Of a DNA stretch of 61,525 bases, positions 9,258 through 19,178 are shown one piece after another. The position numbers and the translations under genes are program-made. Below the pieces are notes generated by a model. The model ran no database searches. It had not been told where the DNA came from and saw only the letters and a list, made by a program, of their open reading frames with translations. How positions within the stretch are numbered: the first letter of the stretch is position 1; each line of letters starts with the position of its first letter. The stretch comes from an uncultured Pseudomonadota bacterium (GTDB lineage: Bacteria > Pseudomonadota > Gammaproteobacteria > Ga0077536): positions 1-61,525 of the forward strand of contig CACEAA010000006.1 in the NCBI GenBank assembly GCA_902557415.1, read 5' to 3'.

Positions 9258-9650
9258 ATGAACAAACATAAAGAACTAATTACGGCTGGGTTTAACGCGT
9301 TAGCCGATGGTGATTCAGGGCCGTTAATGGGGTTATTTGACGACAGCGTTCAGTGGCGAATAATTGGAGACACAAAATTCTCCGGGCTGTATGAAGGAAT
9401 GGAGGAAGTCACCGGGCGACTTCTCGGTCCATTGTCCGAGCTACTTGACGGTCATCTTCATATATTCGTGGACAACCTAATTTCGGAAGGTGACTATCTC
9501 GTTTGCCAAGGCAGGGGCGAATCAAAAACTATATCTGGCGGCACATATAATAATACCTACTGTTGGGTATACAAATGGTCTGGCGATAAAATTACGGCGG
9601 TAACTGAATACTTAGATACTGAAATACTAAGAGCCTCTTTTGAAAATTAA
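9258..9650 (+). CDS. NTF2-like (SnoaL-type) protein
   Basis: A 130-residue protein of the cone-shaped NTF2/SnoaL fold: an N-terminal helix (HKELITAGFNALADGD), a strand DSVQWRIIG, a helix ending in GRLLGPLSELL, and the closing strands CWVYKWSGDKITAVTEYLDTE. Members act as small isomerases, cyclases or ligand binders, and the function here is not identifiable. An AAGGAG lies 6 bases before the ATG. It is the last gene of the amide cluster on the plus strand and meets the convergent ychF operon after 33 bases. Confidence 0.85.
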   Translation: MNKHKELITAGFNALADGDSGPLMGLFDDSVQWRIIGDTKFSGLYEGMEEVTGRLLGPLSELLDGHLHIFVDNLISEGDYLVCQGRGESKTISGGTYNNTYCWVYKWSGDKITAVTEYLDTEILRASFEN

Positions 9651-9683
9651 ACCACGGTGGGACGCTAAGAATAGATCAAAGTG

Positions 9684-10781
9684 CTAGACATTAAAACGAA
9701 AATGCATGACGTCACCATCTTTTACAAGATACTCTTTCCCTTCGACCCTTAACTTGCCAACCTCTCTTGCCTTAGGCTCTCCCTCACATTCTATATAGTC
9801 GTGATAACCAATAACTTCCGCCCGAATGAAACCCCTCTCAAAATCTGTATGTATGACGCCAGCAGCCTGCGGAGCTAAAGCGCCTTGCTTTACGGTCCAT
9901 GCTCGGCTTTCTTTTGGTCCAGCAGTGAAAAAGCTCTGCAAGCCCAATAAACGGTATCCAGCTCGAATCACTTTATCTAAACCAGACTCCTCAATTCCCA
10001 AGTCTTTCAAAAACTCATCTCTATCAGACTCTGGTAACGCCGCTATTTCTGCTTCTATCGCTGCACAAAGAAAAATACATTCGGCTCCTATCTCATTAGC
10101 GTGAGCTGCTACCAGCGTCACCTGAGGGCTATGTTGCAGTTGGTCTTCTGAAACATTTGCTATAAAAAGCATGGGCTTCACGGTTAACAGTGAAAGCTCT
10201 TTAGCTAATATTAGGGCAGGATCGGCAACAGTAAGATTCGCCGCGCGGATAGCGATGCCGTTTTCTAAGTTCTTCAAAAGTACAGTAAAGCACTCGACAC
10301 GCTGACGCTGTTCCTTGTCACCAGATTTCGCTTGCTTTTCTGCCCTCTCCAAACCACGCTCGCATAGTTCCAAGTCAGCGAGCAATAACTCCGTCTCAAT
10401 AATATCGATATCCGCGATAGCATCAACTCGCCCTGAAACGTGCGTAACATTATCATCTTCAAAGCAACGAACGACGTGTGCGATCGCATGCGTTTCTCTG
10501 ATATGCGCTAAGAATTTATTCCCCAAGCCTTCGCCCTTAGACGCTCCTTCAACTAACCCTGCAATATCGACAAATTCCATAGTAGAGGGAATGACTTTTT
10601 TTGAACTTGCTATCGAGGCTATGTGAGTTAATCTCTCGTCGGGTACAGAAACTATACCGACATTAGGTTCTATGGTGCAAAATGGGTAATTCTCGGCCGC
10701 AATTTCAGCGCTCGTAAGCGCATTAAATAAGGATGACTTACCAACATTCGGCAACCCAACAATTCCACACTTAAAACCCAT
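9684..10781 (-). CDS. ychF: Redox-regulated ATPase/GTPase YchF
   Basis: This 365-residue Obg-family protein has P-loop GLPNVGKSSLFNAL (about 7-20), switch region EPNVGIV, the DIAGLVEGASKGEGLGN motif (about 71) and a C-terminal TGS domain (about 280-365) ending in the YLVKDGDVMHFRFNV consensus. YchF binds ribosomes and prefers ATP. It is the last gene of the minus-strand operon, 15 bases after pth, the classical pth-ychF pairing in Gammaproteobacteria. Length and motifs are complete. Confidence 0.97.
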   Translation of the reverse strand: MGFKCGIVGLPNVGKSSLFNALTSAEIAAENYPFCTIEPNVGIVSVPDERLTHIASIASSKKVIPSTMEFVDIAGLVEGASKGEGLGNKFLAHIRETHAIAHVVRCFEDDNVTHVSGRVDAIADIDIIETELLLADLELCERGLERAEKQAKSGDKEQRQRVECFTVLLKNLENGIAIRAANLTVADPALILAKELSLLTVKPMLFIANVSEDQLQHSPQVTLVAAHANEIGAECIFLCAAIEAEIAALPESDRDEFLKDLGIEESGLDKVIRAGYRLLGLQSFFTAGPKESRAWTVKQGALAPQAAGVIHTDFERGFIRAEVIGYHDYIECEGEPKAREVGKLRVEGKEYLVKDGDVMHFRFNV

Positions 10782-10796
10782 TAAATATCACTCACA

Positions 10797-11381
10797 TTAA
10801 TTATTATCTCGTCGATTCAAAACGTTCATAGCGCTCTCAAAGGAACCAGATAGAATTTCATCGGACAGCGCCAAAACATCATCTATACGAGAAGAGATGA
10901 TCAACCGCTCTTTGGAGCTGGGTTTTCCTAAAACAAAGCTACTGACATCGCGACCTGGCTCAGGTCGGCCTATTCCTATTCGAACTCTATAATATGCGTC
11001 TGATCCAAGACTTTGGGTAATACTTCTAAGCCCATTATGTCCACCATGACCACCACCATATTTAAGGCGAACACAACCCGCACTTAAATCCAAATCATCG
11101 TGAGCAACGAGGATCTTTTTAGCTTCGAGACCATAATAGTTAGCGTAAGACGCCACACTTTGTCCACTCAGATTCATATAAGTCGTTGGCTTCAAAAAGG
11201 TTACACCATTAGGGCATTTACCCAAGATTCCAGAATGTCGTGCACTAGGGCTCAGTGGAGCTTTGTTTTTACTAGCCCATCCATCCAAAAGCCAAAAACC
11301 GACATTATGTCGATCGTTTTGCTGACTTTCTTCAGGGTTTCCCAGTCCCACCACTAACCGAATTTCATTACCGCCAGTCAT
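10797..11381 (-). CDS. pth: Peptidyl-tRNA hydrolase
   Basis: A 194-residue enzyme that releases the peptide from peptidyl-tRNA that has dropped off the ribosome. It shows the N-terminal GLGNPEESQQNDRHNVGF with the catalytic His of RHNVGF (about residue 25), the tRNA-binding FLKPTTYMNLSG (about 67), the catalytic Asp in HDDLDL (about 94), and GGGHGGHNGLRS (about 110). It lies between rplY (39 bases) and ychF (15 bases) on the same strand. Size and motif order are normal. Confidence 0.97.
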   Translation of the reverse strand: MTGGNEIRLVVGLGNPEESQQNDRHNVGFWLLDGWASKNKAPLSPSARHSGILGKCPNGVTFLKPTTYMNLSGQSVASYANYYGLEAKKILVAHDDLDLSAGCVRLKYGGGHGGHNGLRSITQSLGSDAYYRVRIGIGRPEPGRDVSSFVLGKPSSKERLIISSRIDDVLALSDEILSGSFESAMNVLNRRDNN

Positions 11382-11420
11382 CGCCGCCTACAACCAACGC
11401 TGAGTACTCTCTCCCCAAGA

Positions 11421-12107
11421 TTACTCTGAAGAATCTGTGTCAGGATCTTCGGTCGCAGTATCTTCTCCATCTGAAGCCTCATCCGCGCCGTCAACCTCTT
11501 CGCTATCAGGTTCTTCCTCTTCTTCGACCATTCTAGGCATCGCCACCTGAACTATGGCCGCGGCACCGTCCCCGCCACTTGTTATCGAGGTGATCTCAAC
11601 ACCATCAGGCAACACCAAATCAGCGAGATGCACAGCATCACCCACACCCAGATTAGCTACATCTACTTCTATGGACTCCGGCAGGTCCTTCGGCAAACAT
11701 GTGATTTCAATCTCTGTCATTAAACGTGCAATCACTCCACCTTCCTGCTTAACGCCGATACAATCCTCTTCATTTAAAAAGTGCACCGGAATGCGGATAG
11801 TCAGCGCAGCGGACTCATCCACTCTCTGAAAGTCCATGTGCATGACAAATGGTTTATAAGGGTGCCGCTGCATATCCTTCAAAACCACCCTCTCAACCTT
11901 TCCATCTATAGAAAGATCTAAGATCTGAGAATAAAAAGATTCTTGCGAAGACGACTTCAACACATCCGAATGTTTGAGTTGTATCGACAACGCTGCTTTC
12001 TTAGCCCCATAAACTATCGCCGGAACCATTTCTGACTTCCGTAGGCGGCGGCTCGCACCCTTGCCCATATCGCCGCGACTTTGCGCGACTAAAGTTAATT
12101 CGTCCAT
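11421..12107 (-). CDS. rplY: 50S ribosomal protein L25/general stress protein Ctc
   Basis: This 228-residue protein has the long Ctc-type layout: an N-terminal 5S rRNA-binding L25 domain (about 1-95, with GKGASRRLRKSEMVPAIVYG) and a C-terminal TL5-like beta domain (about 100-190). It ends in an acidic tail of about 35 residues rich in Glu, Asp and Ser. Acidic tails are common in this family but this one is long. It is placed between prs and pth as in other Gammaproteobacteria. Confidence 0.96.
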   Translation of the reverse strand: MDELTLVAQSRGDMGKGASRRLRKSEMVPAIVYGAKKAALSIQLKHSDVLKSSSQESFYSQILDLSIDGKVERVVLKDMQRHPYKPFVMHMDFQRVDESAALTIRIPVHFLNEEDCIGVKQEGGVIARLMTEIEITCLPKDLPESIEVDVANLGVGDAVHLADLVLPDGVEITSITSGGDGAAAIVQVAMPRMVEEEEEPDSEEVDGADEASDGEDTATEDPDTDSSE

Positions 12108-12179
12108 TTCTAATCTCCAGTAAATAATACAAAATTAAGCGATTTCCGCCCGCGACCAAGCGATTTCACACTCAATACA

Positions 12180-13133
12180 CTAATCAACAAACATTGAGCT
12201 CAAAGATTGGCTCGAATTAATCCGACGAATACTTTCAGCCAATAATCCTGCCACAGATAGCTGTCGGATCTTACCTGAATCTATCGCCTCTTGCGACAAC
12301 GGGATGGTATCTGTCACAACTAACTCATCTAGCGGAGATCCACAAATTTTTTCAATCGCATTACCTGACAGTACGGGATGAGTACAGTAAGCAACTACTT
12401 TTTTCGCTCCGCTTTCTTTTAAAGCAGACGCCGCGCTGCACAGAGTCCCAGCTGTATCGACCATATCGTCAACCATGACACAAGTCCGATTTGCGACATC
12501 ACCGATAATATTCATGACTCTAGATTCATTTGCCTTGGGTCGTCTTTTATCTATTATTGCTAAATCGGCATTATCTAAACGTCTAGCGATAGCTCGCGCT
12601 CTCACAACGCCACCTACGTCGGGCGACACAACCATCAAATCTTCGTACTCGTGCTTCCATATATCCCCAAGCAGCACCGGCGAAGCGTATACATTATCCA
12701 TTGGAATATCAAAAAAACCCTGTATTTGCTCAGCATGCAAGTCCACCGTTAAAAATCTGGTAGTGCCAACATGCGTTATCATATTAGCGACCACCTTAGC
12801 GGTAACTGGTACCCTCGCCGAGCGAGGTCTGCGATCTTGCCGCGCATAACCGAGATACGGCACTACTGCGGTGATACTCTGAGCAGAGGCCCGCCGCAAA
12901 GCGTCCACCATTATGAGTAGCTCCATAAAATTATCATTCGTAGGCGCGCAGGTTGATTGAATAACTATTGCATCTCGACCGCGAACATTCTCTGCAACCT
13001 CAACCATGGTTTCGCCGTCACTAAAGGCACCGACTACCACTTTCCCAAGTGGCACATGAAGATGCTTAGCAACAGACGCAGCTAGTGTAGGATTCGCATT
13101 TCCAGTGCACAACATCAGTGAGTCATCAATCAT
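12180..13133 (-). CDS. prs: Ribose-phosphate pyrophosphokinase
   Basis: A 317-residue PRPP synthase that makes 5-phosphoribosyl diphosphate from ribose 5-phosphate and ATP, supplying the purine, pyrimidine, His and Trp pathways. It carries the [10 protein letters not shown] segment (about 38), the catalytic flexible loop with [11 protein letters not shown] (about 94-104), [11 protein letters not shown] (about 128) and the PRPP-binding [12 protein letters not shown] (about 214-225). It lies downstream of tRNA-Gln and upstream of rplY on the minus strand. It supplies substrate to pyrE and pyrR in this same window. Confidence 0.97.
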   Translation of the reverse strand: MIDDSLMLCTGNANPTLAASVAKHLHVPLGKVVVGAFSDGETMVEVAENVRGRDAIVIQSTCAPTNDNFMELLIMVDALRRASAQSITAVVPYLGYARQDRRPRSARVPVTAKVVANMITHVGTTRFLTVDLHAEQIQGFFDIPMDNVYASPVLLGDIWKHEYEDLMVVSPDVGGVVRARAIARRLDNADLAIIDKRRPKANESRVMNIIGDVANRTCVMVDDMVDTAGTLCSAASALKESGAKKVVAYCTHPVLSGNAIEKICGSPLDELVVTDTIPLSQEAIDSGKIRQLSVAGLLAESIRRINSSQSLSSMFVD

Positions 13134-13246
13134 TGGTTTAAGCGCCTCATCGCATTGTAGAGTGTCCCAAAGTAGATTCGAAGGCAGGCCCTGCTTTGAG
13201 GATTATCCCATGTTAATGACGATAAACCTATCACCTGCCAAAAATA

Positions 13247-13321
13247 TGGCTGGGGTGCCAGGATTCGAACCTGGGAATGCTGGGATCAAAACCCAGTGCC
13301 TTACCACTTGGCGACACCCCA
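13247..13321 (-). tRNA. tRNA-Gln (anticodon UUG)
   Basis: The reverse strand folds into a complete cloverleaf. The acceptor stem TGGGGTG pairs with CACCCCA, the anticodon stem CTGGG/CCCAG encloses loop TTTTGAT with anticodon TTG, and the T-arm CCAGG-TTCGAAT-CCTGG is canonical. The 3' CCA is encoded. It is very close to E. coli tRNA-Gln(UUG). It sits between ispE and prs, its standard place in gammaproteobacterial genomes, so it is probably co-transcribed with them. Confidence 0.97.
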
Positions 13322-13348
13322 AAACTTCTAATGTTAGCCCTTCAAAAC

Positions 13349-14197
13349 TTAGGACTCTTCATCAACCTTCTCTAACAAAGGAGAGTAATTCTCTCGCTCC
13401 GCTGCAAAGCCAGTCCAATCATTTGGAAGAGCATGCTTCACAACTTCCAACTCCTCACGGCATTCAAAAAGCGCGAATACGCTCGACCCAGTTCCACTCA
13501 TTCTTGATGGACGATAGTGGCCAAGCCAATCAAGTGCATCACCCACGCTAGGGTATAAACGACGGGTAACCAACTCACAATCATTCCGGCTACTAGCCAT
13601 AGAAAATTCATGCATTTTGATGGCGTCAGTATCTCGTGTCAACAAAGGATCGCTAAATATCTGGCTAGTCGGTACTTTACAGTCAGGAATAATAACAAAA
13701 ATCGGTCCTACTTCCGGAAAAAAAGAGAACAATTTCTCCCCCACCCCCTCCGCCCAAGCACTTTTCCCTCTTACAAAGACAGGCACATCAGCACCCAGCC
13801 TAAGCCCTAAAGCAGCCAGATCACTTTCGGGCAAATTCAATCCCCAAAGAATATTCAAAGCAACTAATACCGTCGCGGCGTCAGAACTCCCTCCGCCTAA
13901 ACCAGCACCCATAGGGATGCGCTTCTGCACCGAAATTGTTGCGCCTTTCGAGCCCGCCACGTACTCCCTTAGCAACTTCGCTGCCTTAACAGTTAAATCA
14001 TCCTCACTAGACACTCCGACTAAGTCAGAATCCCTATCAATTATTCCGTCGTCTCGTACCTGAAAGTCAATATAATCGCAAACATTGATGAATTGAAAAA
14101 CAGTCTGTAAGTTATGATAGCCATCCTCACGCCTCCCGTTTATCTGCAAAAAAAGATTAATTTTAGCAGGGGCCGGCCAGCCCTTAGATATGATCAA
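13349..14197 (-). CDS. ispE: 4-diphosphocytidyl-2-C-methyl-D-erythritol kinase
   Basis: A 282-residue GHMP-family kinase that phosphorylates CDP-methylerythritol in the MEP isoprenoid pathway. PAPAKINLFLQI (about 8-19, with the catalytic Lys), the substrate-binding DGYHNLQTVFQ (about 24) and the GHMP ATP loop PMGAGLGGGSSDAA (about 95-108) are all present, as is a late SRMSGTGSSVFAL motif. The start appears to be TTG at 14197, immediately after the lolB stop; no ATG fits. It is translated with lolB and followed by tRNA-Gln. Confidence 0.96.
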   Translation of the reverse strand: MIISKGWPAPAKINLFLQINGRREDGYHNLQTVFQFINVCDYIDFQVRDDGIIDRDSDLVGVSSEDDLTVKAAKLLREYVAGSKGATISVQKRIPMGAGLGGGSSDAATVLVALNILWGLNLPESDLAALGLRLGADVPVFVRGKSAWAEGVGEKLFSFFPEVGPIFVIIPDCKVPTSQIFSDPLLTRDTDAIKMHEFSMASSRNDCELVTRRLYPSVGDALDWLGHYRPSRMSGTGSSVFALFECREELEVVKHALPNDWTGFAAERENYSPLLEKVDEES

Positions 14198-14839
14198 TTA
14201 TCGTATCTCCCATTTTTTTACAACTATCCGCGACTTCAGATCTTCACAGTCAATTGACAACTTCCTGGGCACATTAGGATCACGACCATCGTGGTAATGT
14301 TTGTATACAACTTCGCAATCAAATTGAGAAAAACTAACATATTTACCCGCATTATCCGTTAACTCGTTCGTCAAAATGCTCCGACTACTTCGATCTGGGA
14401 CGCCCAATAGCCAGTATCGCAATTGCGACAAAGGGACACTCCAGCCTAGCTGCGCCAACATCAACTCCTCAGGCGTACTCGCCAAAAAAGATTGGCCATC
14501 AGAAGTTAACAGAATTACCTTACTATCATTGCCACGGATGGTCAGCGCACCACTACCAAAAGGACCTGAAAGCCTTAGATTATAAGCCTCGCCGATTTGA
14601 GTCCAAATCAAATCTGCGCTGAAGGAATCTTCACTGGTCCGCACTGATATCCTCGCTCGGGCTGTCCAGTCGGTCAACGCAACAACCTTTGCTTCGTGAT
14701 TTTCCAAAGACTCTAACTGCAGAACCTTCGGTTGTCGACCGGCCATACTGACAATTGAACATGAATGAAAAATCAAACAAAAACAGGCAACAAGTAAAAT
14801 TCGGAGCCCAACCTCGAGCTTATCACGCTTAAGCGTCAT
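14198..14839 (-). CDS. lolB: Outer membrane lipoprotein insertion protein LolB
   Basis: This 213-residue protein receives lipoproteins from LolA and inserts them into the outer membrane. It has an N-terminal hydrophobic export segment ending at Cys27 (LIFHSC). This is a poor lipobox, because His and Phe occupy positions usually held by small or aliphatic residues, but the placement fits. The LolB beta-barrel follows: WTARARISVRT, DLIWTQIGEAYNLRLSGPFG, and a late RKLSIDCEDLKSRIVVKKWEI strand. Position before ispE supports the call. It diverges from hemA across 219 bases. Confidence 0.93.
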   Translation of the reverse strand: MTLKRDKLEVGLRILLVACFCLIFHSCSIVSMAGRQPKVLQLESLENHEAKVVALTDWTARARISVRTSEDSFSADLIWTQIGEAYNLRLSGPFGSGALTIRGNDSKVILLTSDGQSFLASTPEELMLAQLGWSVPLSQLRYWLLGVPDRSSRSILTNELTDNAGKYVSFSQFDCEVVYKHYHDGRDPNVPRKLSIDCEDLKSRIVVKKWEIR

Positions 14840-15058
14840 TTTTTGTCACAACCTCTGTAATTGCACGTTTTTCCTGCACTATCAAGGTATCATCATCGAC
14901 TATCACGTCACAATGCAATCTAAAAAGAAATTTTCGCAGCAGTAGGTAGGAAAGCCTAGATTGCTCTATAATAAATAAAAGATTAAAAGCCTGACAATCT
15001 CGAATTACACCCGAAAACACTATCAAAAAGAAAAACATTTCTACGCTAGCTATTTATT

Positions 15059-16321
15059 ATGTCATTAATCGTACTAGGTCTTAGTCATAAAACTGCCCCT
15101 CTGGATATCAGAGAAAAGTTAGTTTTCGATGATGTGGTTATGACAAATGCTCTACGGGAACTAAAGTCATCGCCAGGAATATCTGAATCAATGATTTTAT
15201 CGACCTGTAATAGGACTGAGCTTTACTGTTATGAGGAGGAAGGCGTAATTACCGACCTCATTAATTGGCTCTCTTCGATTAAGAGTATTGAGCGCGATGA
15301 AATTAAGGACCATATGTATAAGTACACTGGGGAAAGCGCTGTAAGGCATATTCTTCGAGTTGCCAGTGGCTTAGATTCGATGGTGCTAGGGGAGCCTCAA
15401 ATATTGGGGCAACTTAAGGAAGCCTATAAAAAAGCCACTTCTGCTGATACTGTGGGGAAATTTTTAAACCGGCTTATGCAATTTTCTTTTTCATCGGCAA
15501 AACTAATTCGCTCCGAAACAGAAATAGGCAATAGTCCTGTTTCAGTTGCCTATACCGCCGCGAAACTTGCCGAACAAATCCATGGAGATTTGAGCTCGAA
15601 ATGCGCAATTTTAATTGGATCTGGCGATACAGCAACACTGGTTGCAAGCCATTTAAAAGGCAGTGGTTTACAGAAACTCATTGTTACCAACAGAACGCTT
15701 CAAAACGCACGTACGCTAGCTACCCGTCATGGTGGCGATGCAATTGCTATTAGTACGCTACCAAAATTTTTACCCCAAGGAGATATTATAATCACTTGTA
15801 CGGGGAGCGCAGAGCCGATCGTCACAAAATCTATGGTCTCACTGGCACTAAATAATAGAAATAAAGAACCCATATTTATAGTTGATTTAGCGGTACCACG
15901 GGACATAGATCCTGAAACCGGCGCTCTAGATAACATCTACCTGTACACCGTTGATGACCTACAGTCAGTAGTATTATCAAATCTGAACGTCCGAAAAGAT
16001 GCAGCCGCTATCGCCGAAGAAATGATTTATTTACAGGTCCAAGATTACATGCACTGGTCCAAGTCGCAGTCTGTCTCTAATACCATACAAGATTACCGAA
16101 CCTATGGACACGATGTTAAAAATAAAATACTTAATGATGCAATAGATAGTGTGAGTGGCGGAGCAGACCCTAAAGCAGTAATGGAGCACCTTGCCAATAC
16201 GTTAACAAATAAGCTTCTCCACCATCCAACGGTGGCTTTAAAAACCGCTACTGATAACTCGGAAAAACTAAAGATAGCCCAAGAGATATTAGGTTTAAAC
16301 CAAGAGGATAAGCAGTCATGA
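15059..16321 (+). CDS. hemA: Glutamyl-tRNA reductase
   Basis: A 420-residue enzyme that makes glutamate-1-semialdehyde from Glu-tRNA and NADPH, the first step of haem synthesis by the C5 route. The N-terminal catalytic domain includes [14 protein letters not shown] (about 7-20) and the nucleophile Cys in [10 protein letters not shown] (about 49). Next come [16 protein letters not shown] (about 103-118), a Rossmann domain (about 170-310) and a helical dimerisation tail. The stop overlaps the prfA start (ATGA). The pathway partners hemC and hemD are further along this window. Confidence 0.97.
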   Translation: MSLIVLGLSHKTAPLDIREKLVFDDVVMTNALRELKSSPGISESMILSTCNRTELYCYEEEGVITDLINWLSSIKSIERDEIKDHMYKYTGESAVRHILRVASGLDSMVLGEPQILGQLKEAYKKATSADTVGKFLNRLMQFSFSSAKLIRSETEIGNSPVSVAYTAAKLAEQIHGDLSSKCAILIGSGDTATLVASHLKGSGLQKLIVTNRTLQNARTLATRHGGDAIAISTLPKFLPQGDIIITCTGSAEPIVTKSMVSLALNNRNKEPIFIVDLAVPRDIDPETGALDNIYLYTVDDLQSVVLSNLNVRKDAAAIAEEMIYLQVQDYMHWSKSQSVSNTIQDYRTYGHDVKNKILNDAIDSVSGGADPKAVMEHLANTLTNKLLHHPTVALKTATDNSEKLKIAQEILGLNQEDKQS

Positions 16322-17403
16322 AAGACTCACTTACCCAAAAATTAGAAAGCCTATGTGATCGAAAAATGGAAATTGAGGCACTACTTTCCAGCCCAGAAGT
16401 GCTGGATAATCAGAAGCAATATCGGGAGCTCTCAAAAGAACATTCCGATGTCACCCCGATAGTAGCCTGCTACGAAGAGTATAAAAATGCTAACCACCAA
16501 TTATTAACTGCAATAGAGCTAACGAAAGAGTCAGATCCGGAAATACGAGATTTAGCTAATGAGGAAGTCTCTGATTCAAAATCACTAATCGATAAATTAG
16601 AAAAACAAATACAGCAACTATTAATCCCTAAAGATCCCAAAGATGATGCTAATGTATTTTTGGAGATAAGAGCAGGAACAGGGGGAGACGAAGCCGCCAT
16701 TTTTGTAGGCAACCTCATGAGAATGTACCTTCGATTCTCTGACGGGCAAAAGTGGCAGACCGAAATTGTCAGTTCTAGCGAGTCCGAGGTAGGTGGGTTC
16801 AAAGAAGTGATTTTGCTTATTAGAGGAAAGGGCGCCTATTCGAAACTAAAATTTGAGTCAGGTGCGCATAGAGTACAGAGAGTGCCCGAAACGGAGTCGC
16901 AAGGTCGAATACATACCTCTGCTTGTACAGTCGCCGTGATGCCGGAAGCAACCGAAGCTGAAGAAGTAGAGATTAATCCTAATGAGATACGAATTGATAC
17001 GTTCCGAGCATCAGGTGCAGGAGGTCAACACGTCAACAAAACTGACTCCGCGATTCGCATAACTCATTTAGCGACTAACATGGTGGTGGAGTGTCAAGAC
17101 GAACGCTCGCAACACAAAAACAAAGCACGCGCCATGACTATTCTCAAGTCGAAACTACTCCAGGCAGAGCAGGATCGTATAGAAACAGAACAAGCTTCTA
17201 CTCGCAAGAAACTCGTTGGCAGTGGTGATAGATCTGAGCGAATCAGGACATACAACTACCCACAAGGACGCGTTACTGATCATCGGATAAATCTCACCTT
17301 GTATAAGTTAGACGATATTTTGGTTGGAGATCTCGAGCTTCTGGTAGGACCTCTTATGACTGAGCACCAAGCAGAGCTTGTTGCTCAATCTCAAACTGAT
17401 TAA
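16318..17403 (+). CDS. prfA: Peptide chain release factor 1
   Basis: This 361-residue class I release factor reads UAA and UAG. The catalytic GGQ lies in [17 protein letters not shown] (about 231), and the codon-recognition region precedes it. The N-terminal helical domain (about 1-100) and the [17 protein letters not shown] block (about 306) are normal. It overlaps hemA by 4 bases and is followed 2 bases later by prmC, whose product methylates the Gln of the GGQ motif. Confidence 0.97.
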   Translation: MKDSLTQKLESLCDRKMEIEALLSSPEVLDNQKQYRELSKEHSDVTPIVACYEEYKNANHQLLTAIELTKESDPEIRDLANEEVSDSKSLIDKLEKQIQQLLIPKDPKDDANVFLEIRAGTGGDEAAIFVGNLMRMYLRFSDGQKWQTEIVSSSESEVGGFKEVILLIRGKGAYSKLKFESGAHRVQRVPETESQGRIHTSACTVAVMPEATEAEEVEINPNEIRIDTFRASGAGGQHVNKTDSAIRITHLATNMVVECQDERSQHKNKARAMTILKSKLLQAEQDRIETEQASTRKKLVGSGDRSERIRTYNYPQGRVTDHRINLTLYKLDDILVGDLELLVGPLMTEHQAELVAQSQTD

Positions 17404-17405
17404 CG

Positions 17406-18266
17406 ATGACTGATAATTCATCGATCTCAGCAATTCTTCAAAAAGGTGCAGAGGTTTTTCGAGAACAACCTAGTGCACGACTAGACTCTGAGATATTACT
17501 GGCGCATGTGCTATCAATTCCCAGAACGAAGCTCTATACAGATTCATCGGCATTAGTCACCAAACCCCAAGAACAAAAATATATGGAGCATTTGGAGAAA
17601 AGGTTAAAAGGTGTACCTATTCCATACATTACAGGGTTCGCAGAATTCTGGTCTTTACCTATTATTGTGACCGAAGATGTCTTAATCCCAAGACCGGAGA
17701 CTGAGCTGTTAGTCGAAATCGCCAAACAATTGAGTGGCCTATTCCAAAAAACTCACACAGTCGCCGATGCTGGCACCGGCAGTGGCGCTATTGCCGCCGC
17801 TTATGCTATAGAAAATCCCAGCGCGAAAGTAGTTGCGACCGACACGTCGACCGCAGCGCTTACTGTAGCAAAAAGAAATTTCAACACATTAAACATAAAT
17901 CGCATCGAGCTGGTCTGTGATGATTGGTTAAACGCTATTTGTAACAATAGTTTAGACATGATTATCACAAATCCTCCTTACGTCGACATACATGATACTC
18001 ATCTTATGAGCCCCTCAACTTCCTTCGAACCAACTGCAGCTCTCTATGCCCAAAACAAAGGTATGTCCGAAATCCACAAACTCATTCAGGTCGGTAATCA
18101 GTGTCTGAAACCAGGGGGGTTTTTGTTGATAGAACATGGATTCGCGCAAAAAAAACGTGTTGTCAGAAGTTTTCTTGAAAATAACTTTGTTAATATATCA
18201 ACCCGACAGGACTTGGCAGGGCTCGATCGTGTCACTTATGGCCAAAAGATTTGTATTGACACGTAA
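17406..18266 (+). CDS. prmC: Release factor glutamine methyltransferase PrmC
   Basis: A 286-residue SAM-dependent enzyme that N5-methylates the GGQ glutamine of release factors. It has a helical N-terminal substrate-binding domain (about 1-85), motif I DAGTGSGAIAAAYA (about 120), motif II ATDTS, and the catalytic NPPY in IITNPPYVDI (about 185), which defines the amino-methyltransferase class. An in-frame A8 tract lies at 18148-18155 and does not break the gene. It is directly after prfA, as in most Gammaproteobacteria. Confidence 0.97.
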   Translation: MTDNSSISAILQKGAEVFREQPSARLDSEILLAHVLSIPRTKLYTDSSALVTKPQEQKYMEHLEKRLKGVPIPYITGFAEFWSLPIIVTEDVLIPRPETELLVEIAKQLSGLFQKTHTVADAGTGSGAIAAAYAIENPSAKVVATDTSTAALTVAKRNFNTLNINRIELVCDDWLNAICNNSLDMIITNPPYVDIHDTHLMSPSTSFEPTAALYAQNKGMSEIHKLIQVGNQCLKPGGFLLIEHGFAQKKRVVRSFLENNFVNISTRQDLAGLDRVTYGQKICIDT

Positions 18267-18309
18267 AACGTATTAAAAATTACAAGCTTAAACTAAAAAG
18301 GTCAGTTTG

Positions 18310-19050
18310 ATGGATGATGAATTACTACTCCGGTACAGTCGCCAGATCCTTTTGCCCGAAGTAGATATCGACGGACAAAATAAGCTGGCACGCTCCCATG
18401 TAGTTATTATGGGGCTGGGCGGTCTAGGGTCGCCAATTGCCATGTACCTCGCTGCAGCCGGAGTAGGACAAATAACGCTGGTCGATCACGATGTGGTGGA
18501 GCTCTCCAATCTTCAGAGGCAAATCATTCATTCCACCGAAGATTTAGGTCGTAAAAAGGTAAAATCTGCGGGAAATCAAATCCACTCTCTGAACCCCAAC
18601 ACAAAAGTTAATCTAGTTAACGAAAAACTCGACGAATCCGCATTCGATAACCTTTTCCCGCGTGTCGATGCAATCATAGACGCAACCGACAATTTCGAAT
18701 CGCGATTTCAAATCAATCACTTCAGCGTTAAGCACTCTACTCCGCTAATATCAGGTGCAGCCATAAGATTTGAAGGCCAAGTATCCGTTTTTCAAGCAAT
18801 CAAAGGCATCAGTCCCTGCTATCGGTGTCTGTATTCAGACGGAATAAATATAATAGAGAATTGCGTTGACACTGGCGTTATAGCGCCACTCTTAGGGATT
18901 ATTGGGAGCATACAAGCGCTTGAGGTACTGAAAATCCTAATGGGAATAGGAGAAGCGCTTGATGGCCGGCTCTTACTTCTAGACGCTCTGACAATGGAAT
19001 GGCAAACCATGAAATTTCAAAAAGATCCTAAATGTCCTGAGTGCGGCTAA
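18310..19050 (+). CDS. moeB: ThiF/MoeB/HesA-family adenylyltransferase
   Basis: A protein of about 246 residues of the E1-like family that activates the C-terminal Gly-Gly of the sulfur carriers MoaD or ThiS. It has the nucleotide-binding GLGGLGSPIAMYLAAAGVG (about 36-54), VDHDVVELSNLQRQ (about 60-73) with the Arg/Gln set, and the DATDNFESRF motif. Two CxxC zinc pairs are present (CYRC and the C-terminal CPEC). The ATG at 18310 is preferred to the TTG three bases earlier. The prmC-moeB order matches Pseudomonas. MoeB and ThiF cannot be told apart from sequence alone. Confidence 0.9.
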   Translation: MDDELLLRYSRQILLPEVDIDGQNKLARSHVVIMGLGGLGSPIAMYLAAAGVGQITLVDHDVVELSNLQRQIIHSTEDLGRKKVKSAGNQIHSLNPNTKVNLVNEKLDESAFDNLFPRVDAIIDATDNFESRFQINHFSVKHSTPLISGAAIRFEGQVSVFQAIKGISPCYRCLYSDGINIIENCVDTGVIAPLLGIIGSIQALEVLKILMGIGEALDGRLLLLDALTMEWQTMKFQKDPKCPECG

Positions 19051-19114
19051 AATAATTAGTTACCAAAGTAACACTTTCAATTAGGCGCGCGCTCGACTCA
19101 CAATAAATTAACTG

Positions 19115-19123
19115 TGCTAGTAT
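19115..19123 (+). promoter_or_regulatory. Putative extended -10 promoter of the SH3 protein gene
   Basis: TGC followed by TAGTAT makes an extended -10 element in the 126-base gap after moeB. A loose -35 (TCGACT at 19093) lies 19 bases upstream, so recognition would rely mainly on the extended -10. Its placement about 55 bases before the ATG suits a separate promoter for the following gene. Confidence 0.4.
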
Positions 19124-19178
19124 TAAGGTCCCAACAACTACTTTTTAAATCTTTCTAAAAATCATAAAACATATTTTG

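Noticed and set aside
13105-13551. 148-codon plus-strand ORF across the tRNA-Gln gene and ispE
   Set aside because: It crosses a clear tRNA on the opposite strand and an intact ispE; an antisense shadow.
14829-15038. 69-codon minus-strand ORF in the lolB/hemA gap
   Set aside because: No recognisable family, no good ribosome-binding site, and it fills the divergent promoter region, with a TATAAT inside it at 14967. Its composition is what chance AT-rich sequence gives.
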